DNA of 64,000 nt from Archangium violaceum (GTDB lineage Bacteria > Myxococcota > Myxococcia > Myxococcales > Myxococcaceae): assembly GCF_016859125.1 (NCBI RefSeq), contig NZ_CP069338.1, forward strand, positions 2,604,001-2,668,000, in the 5' to 3' direction. Shown piece after piece: positions 19,033 through 27,213 of this stretch; within the stretch, counting starts at the first letter, position 1; the number at the start of each line of letters is the position of its first letter. The notes beneath the pieces are model-generated. The model searched no databases and was not told where the DNA came from. It saw nothing but the letters and a program-made list of their open reading frames with translations. The position numbers and the translations under genes are program-made.

Positions 19033-22000
19033 CTACTCCTCGGGAGACGCCCTATACAACCGGGCCTTCGCTCTACGCCGGTACTCGTCGAGACAGCCCG
19101 GGTACCGGTCCTGCCGGGCAGGCTCCTCGCGGCCCAGGCAGTGGACCATGTCCATACAATTCTCGTAGCCGGTCTGGGCTCCTGGCTCCTGCGCGCCCAG
19201 GAGGTTCATCCGTTCTTTCGGGCTGAGGCAGTAGCGCGTCGAGAGCCAGAGCGCACGACGAACCGCTTCCGGATGGATGGTCCACACGCGTGAAAGAGAG
19301 TCATCCGAAGCGGTGATGACCCGGGCGCCGTCCGGGCTGAACGCGACGGAGCGCACCGGCCCGCGGTGACCGCCGAGCACCGCCACGAGCGTGCCATCGG
19401 ACGCCCAGAGCCGCGCCGCCTCGTTCTCCGAGCCCGTCACCAGGTACTCGCCGTCCGCGCTGAACGCCGCCGAGAGCATCCTGACTCCATGAGGGTCGAT
19501 GCGGGCGACGCGGGTACCATCGGCCTTCCACACCCATGCGCTCCCCTCGTCCGAGGCCGTGATGATGCGTTGGCAATCCGGGCTGAGCGTGGCCAGGGTG
19601 ACCGCTCTCGAATGACCAGGAAGTCGGGTGACAAGGGAGCCGTCAGCCGTCCAGACCCCCACGGTGCTCTCATCCAGGGACGTGACGATGCGCAGTCCTT
19701 CGGGGCAGAACATGGCGGACAGGACCTCGCCACGGCCCTGGAACGAAGCGATGCGGCTCTTGCTGTCGAGCCTCCAGACCTGAACGCTGTCACGTCCCCC
19801 GGGTCTGGAACCCGAAACCGTGACCACCCGGGTCCCCTCTGCACTGAACGCGGCGGACGTGACCAGTTGCTCACCATGCGGGAGCTCCGCGATGAGGGCG
19901 CCGTCCTCTCCCCATACCCGTGCCTTGCTGTCACCCGAGGTGGTGACCCTGTACCTGCTTCCCTGAAACACCATCCCGCGCCCACCGTCCCTCCTTCTCT
20001 CGGTAACGAGAGAGGCATCCGACGTCCACAGCCGTGCGCTCCCATCACCCGCGACGGTGACGATGCGCGTCCCATCCGGGCTGAACCCGGCGGAGCTGGC
20101 GCCGTCCGGGTGGCCCTTGAGCTCGGCGAGCAGGGCGCCGTCCGCCGCCCACACGCGCGCGCTCCCATCGGCCGAGGTGGTGACCACGTGGCTGCCATCG
20201 GGGCTGAACGACGCGGAGTGGATCGCCCCGAGATGACCGCTGAGCATGGCCACCAGGGTACCGGTCCCGGAACCCGTCAGTCCCCAGAGCGTCGCGGTTC
20301 CATCCGCCAGGGCGGTGATGACGCGCTCGCCGTCGGCGCTCATCGCAACGGCGGTAATCCCTTCCCTGTTTCCCGGGAGCGCGGTGACGAGGGAGCCATC
20401 GGCCGTCCATACCCGCGCGGCGCGGTCGCTCGAGGTCGTGAGGATGTGCGTACCGTCCGCATTGAACGTGGCCGAGAGGAACCGCCAGTCGTGCTGGCGC
20501 TCGAGCGTCCTGAGGAGGGTGCCGTCCGCCTTCCGCACTCGCGCCGTTCCGTCCTGGACCGTGACGATACGCGCTCCATCGGGGCTCGCGCCGGCCGGAG
20601 CGATTCCCCCTCCGTGCTCCTCGAGTGGGGTGCCAGCGGGGGTTCCGTCTGGATTCCACTCCCGCACGGTCCCATCGCGCGCGTGGGCGATGATTCGTTT
20701 CCCATCGGCACTGAACGAGGCGGAACGAACCGGCTCCGAACGGTCCGTCAACTCGACCGGGGTCCGGCAACGGAACACCGGGGAAGACGCGAAGTGCGGC
20801 GCGGCCCCGACCCAGCCGCGAAGCAGCAACTCCCTGGAGTCCTCTTCCTCGACCTCTCGCAGGAGCGAGATCGCGATCTCCGGCTCGTGAGCCACTCGCA
20901 GGGCGACGGAGAGCCGGCCGGCATCACGGGCCCGTTGTGCCTGCACCCTGGCATGCCTCGACTCCATCATGCCCCACCCCCCGAGCAGCGAGAGCACCAC
21001 CGCCACCGCCAGGAGCCCCCCCAGGGCCGATTGCTTGAGCCGCCGCTTCCTCCGGACATCCGCCCGGCTCTCCTCGAGCAGCCTCTTCGTGTCGTCGTCT
21101 GGCTCCTCCGAGAAGACCCGTGCGACGTCTTCCGCCAGGCCGAGCTGCCGCTCATTGAGCAGCGCGCCATGCTTCTTCCACTCCTCGACCCTGCTCGTGA
21201 GCTCCTGACGTGCCAGGAGCCTTCCACGTTCCTCCTCCACCCACCCACGCAGCCTCCGCCAATTGCGGATGAGTGCTTCATGGGCAACCTCCACGGTCGT
21301 CGTCCTTCCATCGCCCGTGCGCACCAACAGCCGCTCATCGACGAACCGGCCAAGAATCCGCTCGAAACGAGCCCCCTCTTGCGGCTCTCGCGGCCGGACC
21401 TCCGCCAGGAGCGCCCGCCGCCGTGTATCCATCGTCGTATCGGAGTGGACGTTCACCAGCCGGAGAAAGAGGCGGCGTGCCATCATCCGCCCTGCTTCAT
21501 CGAGCTCGGCCATCCGCGCGTCGGCACGGAGGCCGAGCGCACCGCAGACGCCCCCGACCGCGTCGTAGGCCGCCTGGGTGAGCTTCCGCCCCTCGCGCCG
21601 CTGCCAGAGCATGTCCAGCGTGTCCTGGAGCAGGGGAAGCGCGCCCGGCTCGCCCTCGACGTCCTTCAGCATCCGGCGCGCGAGGCCCGCTTCCAGCGAG
21701 AGCCCCACCAGCCCGGCGGGCTCGCGGATCGCCTCCTCGAGCTGCGCCGGTGTCATCTGCGCCACGAAGACCCGGTGCGCCTCATCATACGAAACCTTGT
21801 CGAGCCGCAGCCCCTTGTCATCGAGCGTGAACTCGCCGCAGCGTCCGATGAAGTCCACGCGCAGGGTGACGAGCACCGACACTCCGGAATCGCCCTGGCC
21901 CGCCAACGCCCAGAGCCAGCGGACGAACGTGTCGCGCTCCTCCGCCGACTCCGTCTGGGTGAAGAGCTCCTCGAGCTGGTCCACCACGAGCAGCAGGGGC

Positions 22001-23418
22001 CGGCTCGCGTCCGTGCGCGTCGCCAGGGCGGCCTCCAGCGCGGCCAGCGGCTCCGCGCCGGGGCGCATCCGAGCGAATACCCACGTGGACCCGGGAGCCT
22101 GGAGCATGCGAGGTACCGCGCCCGCGAGCACCACCGAGGACTTGCCCGTGCCCGACGAACCGGCCACCACGAGGAAGCGTGGCGCTCCGGCTCTGGCGAG
22201 TGCGCCCAGGTCGTTGATGATCTCGTTGATTTCGGCGTCGCGGCCGAAGAAGAAGCGGCTGTGCTCGGGCTGGAACGCGAGCAGTCCGCGGTAGGGGCGC
22301 AGCACGAGGGGGCGGTTGTCATGGCCATCGGCTTCGCGCGCGTAGAGCTGCAGACTCGCCCAATCCAGCCGGCCGGTGTCCCGCGCGAGCTGCCTGCGCG
22401 CGGCCAGAAAGGCGCTCTCCACGGAAGAAGGGCCGCCGAACAGCTCGCGGTAGAAGGTTTCCGAAAAGCGATTGGAGCCGGGAATGGACAAGGGGAAACG
22501 CGAGGCGATGACCGCGCCAATCCCAATCTGGTGGAGCGCCTGGGCCACACTCCCGAGCTGGTTGCCCAGAACGCCGATGTCGCCGCCGTTGCACGCGGCG
22601 ATGACCACCAGCCGTACCATGCCCGCGTAGGGCGTGAGGAGCTGGCGAAGGCGGCCGGCGTCGACGACGGTGGACTCTCCCGCGGATTCGCCGTCCAGCA
22701 GCAGGCCACACGTCTGCCCCGCCGCCCCGCCATGACCCAGCAGGTGAAGCACGGAGATGGGCGTGCCCCCGGGAGCCCTGGCCGCCTCCAGGGTGTCTTC
22801 CAGCCGTCCGTAGCTGGCGTGCCCGAGGACGTCACGCCGGGTGTCGAAGGGGTAATGGCCCGCCCTCGCGCCCTCCTCGATGGCGCGCAGGTGCTCGGCG
22901 CGAGGCACGGGGCCTCCGGCGGACGACCACGCGAAGAGGACGCGCCCTCCCTCGGGACGTGGCGAGGGCGACTCGGCGGCCGTCACCGTCTCCGGCCACT
23001 CGTAGCGCACCAGCACGGAAGGCAGCTCGCCCAGATGCTGCCCGCTGGAGTCCAGGCAGAGCAGCTCCCAGGGCAGTGCGTACAGCTCCGCGGCGGCCGA
23101 GCGAAGGGTCACCACCACTGGCCGCCCACCCGACACCGCCTCGAGGAGCCGCGCCTCCTGCCTCGCCCAACCTTCCGAACCGAGGAAGTCGCGCAGCGTC
23201 CTGCCCACGCGCTGGGTGACCGCGGGGTCACAGTCCGGCTGGTGAAGCGCCGCCAGATCGCCGAGCAGCGCCTGGCTCCACGTCAGCTCGACACTCTCGG
23301 CGCCTCCGCCCGTACCGCGCAGGACATACTCCTGCCTCCCCGTGCGGAAGGCGAAGGAGTCACCCGCGTCCTCCGTACGCACGAACTCGAGCAGCAACTC
23401 ATGGGCGAACTTCGTCAT
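19033..23418 (-). CDS. CHAT protease – AAA/NACHT-like ATPase – WD40 repeat protein
   Basis: A 1,461-residue, three-part protein of the type seen in bacterial death and defence circuits. The CHAT caspase-like domain (about 100–365) has the His in HLLGHGG (H229) and the Cys in IAACNGG (C276). The ATPase has Walker A GSSGTGKS (420–427) and Walker B LLLVVDQLEE. A transmembrane-like stretch (about 800–820, LGGLLAVAVVLSLLGGWG) precedes about twelve WD40 blades (about 890–1390) and a Cys-containing tail. It is the last gene of the operon with the lipoxygenase, 41 bases upstream. Family knowledge: WD40 senses, the ATPase oligomerises, CHAT cleaves. The trigger and substrate are unknown. Confidence 0.9.
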   Translation of the reverse strand: MTKFAHELLLEFVRTEDAGDSFAFRTGRQEYVLRGTGGGAESVELTWSQALLGDLAALHQPDCDPAVTQRVGRTLRDFLGSEGWARQEARLLEAVSGGRPVVVTLRSAAAELYALPWELLCLDSSGQHLGELPSVLVRYEWPETVTAAESPSPRPEGGRVLFAWSSAGGPVPRAEHLRAIEEGARAGHYPFDTRRDVLGHASYGRLEDTLEAARAPGGTPISVLHLLGHGGAAGQTCGLLLDGESAGESTVVDAGRLRQLLTPYAGMVRLVVIAACNGGDIGVLGNQLGSVAQALHQIGIGAVIASRFPLSIPGSNRFSETFYRELFGGPSSVESAFLAARRQLARDTGRLDWASLQLYAREADGHDNRPLVLRPYRGLLAFQPEHSRFFFGRDAEINEIINDLGALARAGAPRFLVVAGSSGTGKSSVVLAGAVPRMLQAPGSTWVFARMRPGAEPLAALEAALATRTDASRPLLLVVDQLEELFTQTESAEERDTFVRWLWALAGQGDSGVSVLVTLRVDFIGRCGEFTLDDKGLRLDKVSYDEAHRVFVAQMTPAQLEEAIREPAGLVGLSLEAGLARRMLKDVEGEPGALPLLQDTLDMLWQRREGRKLTQAAYDAVGGVCGALGLRADARMAELDEAGRMMARRLFLRLVNVHSDTTMDTRRRALLAEVRPREPQEGARFERILGRFVDERLLVRTGDGRTTTVEVAHEALIRNWRRLRGWVEEERGRLLARQELTSRVEEWKKHGALLNERQLGLAEDVARVFSEEPDDDTKRLLEESRADVRRKRRLKQSALGGLLAVAVVLSLLGGWGMMESRHARVQAQRARDAGRLSVALRVAHEPEIAISLLREVEEEDSRELLLRGWVGAAPHFASSPVFRCRTPVELTDRSEPVRSASFSADGKRIIAHARDGTVREWNPDGTPAGTPLEEHGGGIAPAGASPDGARIVTVQDGTARVRKADGTLLRTLERQHDWRFLSATFNADGTHILTTSSDRAARVWTADGSLVTALPGNREGITAVAMSADGERVITALADGTATLWGLTGSGTGTLVAMLSGHLGAIHSASFSPDGSHVVTTSADGSARVWAADGALLAELKGHPDGASSAGFSPDGTRIVTVAGDGSARLWTSDASLVTERRRDGGRGMVFQGSRYRVTTSGDSKARVWGEDGALIAELPHGEQLVTSAAFSAEGTRVVTVSGSRPGGRDSVQVWRLDSKSRIASFQGRGEVLSAMFCPEGLRIVTSLDESTVGVWTADGSLVTRLPGHSRAVTLATLSPDCQRIITASDEGSAWVWKADGTRVARIDPHGVRMLSAAFSADGEYLVTGSENEAARLWASDGTLVAVLGGHRGPVRSVAFSPDGARVITASDDSLSRVWTIHPEAVRRALWLSTRYCLSPKERMNLLGAQEPGAQTGYENCMDMVHCLGREEPARQDRYPGCLDEYRRRAKARLYRASPEE

Positions 23419-23459
23419 GGGGTCTTCCGCTGCCCGCGCCGGTACCTGGGAGGGCGCCG

Positions 23460-25469
23460 TCAGATGTTGATGCTCTGGGGAACCCGGCTCGGCAGGAGGA
23501 AGGGATAGGGGCCGTAGCGGGTGTGGTTTCGCTCGGTGATGAGCGCCTCGATGTCGTCGAGCTTCTTCTGGAAGCGCGTGAGCGGCTCGCGCACCCGCTT
23601 GTCCTGGAAGCAGTCCTTCTCGTAGCGACCCAGCCGGGTGTAGATGACGCCGCCCAGCAGGTTCATGAACTCCATCTGGAGCACGGCCATCTCGAGCGGC
23701 GGGAAGTAGTCGAGGTAGTCATTGTTGTTGGCATCCTCCTCGGAGAGGGGGGCCGCGCGGTAGGAGGCGGGGGGCGTGGCCGGCGCGTACGTCAGCAACT
23801 CCGACTGCGGGGCATTGACGGCGGCGTGCTGCGCGCTGGCGGTGAAGACAATCATCGTGAGCGCCCGGCACAGGTAGTCGAGGCTCTGGATGCGCCCGTC
23901 CCCCGCGTCACCGAAGCCGGGGATGCGCCCGCCCTCCTGCGAGACGATCTCCGCCGCCCACGCCTGGAGCGCCGCGTCCGCCCGCACCTGCTCGTCGGAG
24001 CCGTAGTAGAGCTTGACGTAGGTGGTCACCCACTCCTCGATGGCGCGCCAGAGCTCCAGGGCGTCGTCGCGGTACGGGTAGTCGAGCGTGGGGCTGGTGA
24101 CGCCGCGCGCCTCGAGGTCGGTGGGCAGGAAGAGCGCGTTGAAGGGCCTGGCCAGCAGCCCCTCCGCGGAGAGCTTCCGGCTCGCCCAGATGGTGCCCCC
24201 GAGCGACTTGTCCACCTCATGGCCAGGCGCCACCAGCGTGGCCTGGGCCTTGTCGTTGATGCTGAGCGTGCCCTCGAAGTGCGGCCGCAGCAGCGTGCTC
24301 ACCGGGTGCGTGTCCGGAATGCACCGGCGCGTGGCCATGACGATGGGGCCCACCAGCAGGTGCGTGCGCGCCAGGTGGGAGATGGTCTCGTGGTGGTTGA
24401 AGTCGGCGACGGTGACCACGAGCTTCGCCCGCTTCCAGGCCTCGCCGTCGGCCGGCGTGAAGACCGGGTGGTTGCGCGGGTCCTGTCCGCACTGGATGGC
24501 CACCGGTTGCAGCCGGCGCGGCCCCGCGCCCTCCCGAGGCAGCGCGAACAGGGCGAGCGGGGCGAAGCAGTACTTGGGACCCGCGGGGAAGTTGCCATTC
24601 TTCACGCCCGCCAGGGCCTTGTAGTCACACAGGAAGAGCCGGCCCTCGGCCCCCGCCTGGGCCAGCGAGTCCCGCGTGTCGGCCATGGCGACGTGGAACT
24701 GCTCGTCGGTGACCGGGAAGTTCGCTCCCGGCGCCGTCACCCGCTGGAGCACCAGCGGATTGAAGCCCGCCACGCGCAGGTAGGCGAAGACCTCGTCGGA
24801 ATCGAAACGGTCGGCGAACCACGGCCGCTTGAACGTGGCGAACAGGCGCGCGAAGTCGTCGAGGGACTTGGGACGCCCGCTCTTCTGCGCGTTCGTCCGC
24901 TTGAGCACGAACGCGAGGATACCGAGCGGATCCGTGATGCCCTTCTTGAGGAGCTCCTGGCCGATGACCGCCAGCGTCTTGACGAGGGCGAGCCCCCCCG
25001 GGCTGGAGTCATCGCCGCCGAAGGACAGCGGTTCCTCCGCCCCGTTGGGGAGCGCCGCCGAGAGCTGCTCCGGGGACATCTGCTCGAGGTTGTCCGGAGC
25101 CACTTCGACCGCCTCGTGCGGCCTCACCTTGTCGAGCTGGAGGTCGTCGAGGCTCACGGTGCCGTGGCCCAGATCGCTGAGGTCCAGCCGGGCGGTGTCA
25201 TCATCGGAGAAGGAGAGCGCGTCATCCCAATGCATGCGATTGCGCACGGAGTCGAGGCTGAGATGGACGCACTGCATGAGCCACTTGAAGCTCGGCTTCT
25301 CCTCCTTCGGCGGGGTGTCGATCATCGCGAGGGGCGCGAGCTTCTTGTAGTTGTATTGGTACAACAGCTTCGGGTCCGCGGGAGCCGAGGAGGCGCCAAA
25401 GAGGAACGAATGGGGACTGTCATGCGCCTCGGTGGAGGCAGGGGGCGTGTTCTGGACGGGATCGGACAT
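23460..25469 (-). CDS. Bacterial lipoxygenase
   Basis: Adds dioxygen to polyunsaturated fatty acids, making lipid hydroperoxides. The 669-residue protein keeps all iron ligands expected for the family: H365 and H370 in SHLARTHLL, H548 and N552 in TASAQHAAVN, and the C-terminal isoleucine of QSINI (I669). Other hallmarks are AKLVVTVAD, DTHPVSTLLRPHF and the N-terminal YNYKKLAPLAM segment. There is no PLAT domain and no signal peptide. ATG 25469 is preceded by AAAGG. It is the third gene of a minus-strand operon (two caspase-like genes, lipoxygenase, CHAT-WD40), with gaps of 43 and 41 bases. Substrate and regiochemistry cannot be read from sequence. Confidence 0.93.
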   Translation of the reverse strand: MSDPVQNTPPASTEAHDSPHSFLFGASSAPADPKLLYQYNYKKLAPLAMIDTPPKEEKPSFKWLMQCVHLSLDSVRNRMHWDDALSFSDDDTARLDLSDLGHGTVSLDDLQLDKVRPHEAVEVAPDNLEQMSPEQLSAALPNGAEEPLSFGGDDSSPGGLALVKTLAVIGQELLKKGITDPLGILAFVLKRTNAQKSGRPKSLDDFARLFATFKRPWFADRFDSDEVFAYLRVAGFNPLVLQRVTAPGANFPVTDEQFHVAMADTRDSLAQAGAEGRLFLCDYKALAGVKNGNFPAGPKYCFAPLALFALPREGAGPRRLQPVAIQCGQDPRNHPVFTPADGEAWKRAKLVVTVADFNHHETISHLARTHLLVGPIVMATRRCIPDTHPVSTLLRPHFEGTLSINDKAQATLVAPGHEVDKSLGGTIWASRKLSAEGLLARPFNALFLPTDLEARGVTSPTLDYPYRDDALELWRAIEEWVTTYVKLYYGSDEQVRADAALQAWAAEIVSQEGGRIPGFGDAGDGRIQSLDYLCRALTMIVFTASAQHAAVNAPQSELLTYAPATPPASYRAAPLSEEDANNNDYLDYFPPLEMAVLQMEFMNLLGGVIYTRLGRYEKDCFQDKRVREPLTRFQKKLDDIEALITERNHTRYGPYPFLLPSRVPQSINI

Positions 25470-25512
25470 GGGATGACCTTTGGGATGAGAGGTGGATGAG
25501 AAAGGACAAGGC

Positions 25513-27189
25513 TCAGGAGGATGTTTCGCGGAGCTGCTCCAACGCGGCCCGCCCGGCTTCCGTGTAGACCTGCTCCCAGTTGCGCAGCTCCTTGAGGGAG
25601 ACGCCCGCCCGCTTCGCGATGTCCCTGGGGCTCTCCGCACCAGCGAGAAGCGCGCGCACGGCCTCGGCCATCACGTCCGTGCTGGGAAGAGATTCCGAGG
25701 CGGTCACCTGCATGCCGAGCACCATCGCGGCGAGGGCCTGGGCCGATGCGGCCTTCACCTCCGCCCGCGGTTGCGCGGAGGGAACCGGTAGTTGCACCGC
25801 GGGGTCCCCAAGCAGGACGTAGCCGGCCAGGTCCTGGCGCAGCATCCACAGGTGCGCTCTCTGAGCGAGGTCCACCGGGTTGGGACGTCCCCCGCGCTGA
25901 GCCTCCTCCTGCTGCTCGTAGAGCGTGGTGAGCTCGTTGTTCGCGTCCCGGAAGAAGCGCCACAGCGCGTCCAGGCCCACGCCGGCGCGGCGCCCGGCCA
26001 CCATCGAATGCAGCAGGCCCTGGAAACGGGAGGGACGGCTCCTGGCCACCGAGCCCTGCTCCTGGAAGCTGTACGACCAGGCCAGGTCCATGTGGCCGAT
26101 GACCGCCAATGGCCCCTGGGGGTTGGCGAGCACCGCCTTGGGCAGTGCGGCGACGAAGGGCCGCTCGCCCTCGCGGGGCAGCGACGCGAGCAACCCCTCC
26201 AGCCGACCCGAGAACTGGCCGGCGTCACGCAGCTGGGACAGCCACGTGTGGAAGGCGCTCCGCGAGGGCGTCCCCGCCCCGAAACAGGCCAGGTAGAACC
26301 AGAGGCCTCCCGGGAGGAAGGGCCGGCTCCCCAGCACCGCGGCGTCCAGTTGCTCCCCGCGGCCCAGGCTCATCGAGCCCTGCAGCGCGTGTTGCTCCTC
26401 CACCGAACGCCAGCCCTGGCGCGGCGCACCCAGCCCATGGCTCAAGGAGAACAGCACGCTCGGCTTCGGCGCGGCCGCCTGCTCCAGCAGCCCGTGCACG
26501 GACATGTCATCCCGGTCCCCGACCTCCAGGATGTCCCGTGCCAGGAACTCCCCCCTCGACTGGCGCTCCCGGCAGCTCTGGAGGCTGGGCGAGATGAGCG
26601 CCTGGTAGCCGAGGCTCGTCGCCCGGGTCCCATCATGCGCCGTGTAGAAGAGGGCGCGCGCCTGGGCGGGCGAGGGGCTCCTCCGCCAGCGCAGCACCTT
26701 CTCCACATAGGCCGCGTAGTCCGCGTCCCGTGAGAACGCGAGCCGCCCGACGAAGCCGTCACTGCCCAGCACCTGCTGCAGCTCGAGCGAGAGCTGATCC
26801 AGGTCGCCGAGCATGAGCAGGTAGCGGGGCTGCTCCACCTCCGGTACCGCTTCGTCGTGGAGTACGTGCTTCTTCCAGTGGACCGCCGCGGGCGCGTCCA
26901 ACCCGGGCGGCGCCCGGTAGAGGCGCACGGACGCCCCCTGCTCCTCCTGACGCAGCTTGCGCAGGGGCTCGATGAGCGTCAGGAGCCGGTCCCCGGCCGG
27001 TCCCTCCGGAGCCACCACCCCCCAGCGTTGCCTGGACAGGTCGTTGGGGTCACCGCCCGAGTCCCAGAGATGCGTCGGCATCTGGCTGGCCGCGGGCCGG
27101 GCCTGATTCAGTGTCGAGTCGAGCGGGAGCCCCTCGGCCAGGGTGGGGCGGCGGTCGTCCGCGTGCGTCAGCAGCAGCTCGAGGTCCAT
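25513..27189 (-). CDS. Clan CD (caspase/CHAT-type) cysteine-protease-like protein, copy 2
   Basis: 558 residues, paralogous to the gene immediately upstream. A His in VLFSLSHGLGAP (H251) and a Cys in FYLACFGAGTP (C302) are spaced and flanked as in the caspase/gingipain/CHAT fold, suggesting a Cys–His protease. The N-terminus shares an LELLLxHADxxxPxLxEGLP signature with the paralogue. The C-terminal 60 residues form an HTH-like tail (SPRDIAKRAGVSLKELRNWEQVY) of the transposase or adaptor type. It lies 24 bases after copy 1 and 43 bases before the lipoxygenase gene. Protease activity is inferred; the family is not one I can name. Confidence 0.75.
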   Translation of the reverse strand: MDLELLLTHADDRRPTLAEGLPLDSTLNQARPAASQMPTHLWDSGGDPNDLSRQRWGVVAPEGPAGDRLLTLIEPLRKLRQEEQGASVRLYRAPPGLDAPAAVHWKKHVLHDEAVPEVEQPRYLLMLGDLDQLSLELQQVLGSDGFVGRLAFSRDADYAAYVEKVLRWRRSPSPAQARALFYTAHDGTRATSLGYQALISPSLQSCRERQSRGEFLARDILEVGDRDDMSVHGLLEQAAAPKPSVLFSLSHGLGAPRQGWRSVEEQHALQGSMSLGRGEQLDAAVLGSRPFLPGGLWFYLACFGAGTPSRSAFHTWLSQLRDAGQFSGRLEGLLASLPREGERPFVAALPKAVLANPQGPLAVIGHMDLAWSYSFQEQGSVARSRPSRFQGLLHSMVAGRRAGVGLDALWRFFRDANNELTTLYEQQEEAQRGGRPNPVDLAQRAHLWMLRQDLAGYVLLGDPAVQLPVPSAQPRAEVKAASAQALAAMVLGMQVTASESLPSTDVMAEAVRALLAGAESPRDIAKRAGVSLKELRNWEQVYTEAGRAALEQLRETSS

Positions 27190-27213
27190 GGCTGTCTCCT
27201 CGGGTGAGCGGGA

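Noticed and set aside
19366-23508. 1,380-codon plus-strand open frame antisense to the CHAT–WD40 gene
   Set aside because: The minus-strand protein has CHAT, Walker and WD40 motifs; the plus frame is Arg/Pro/Gly-rich without domains.
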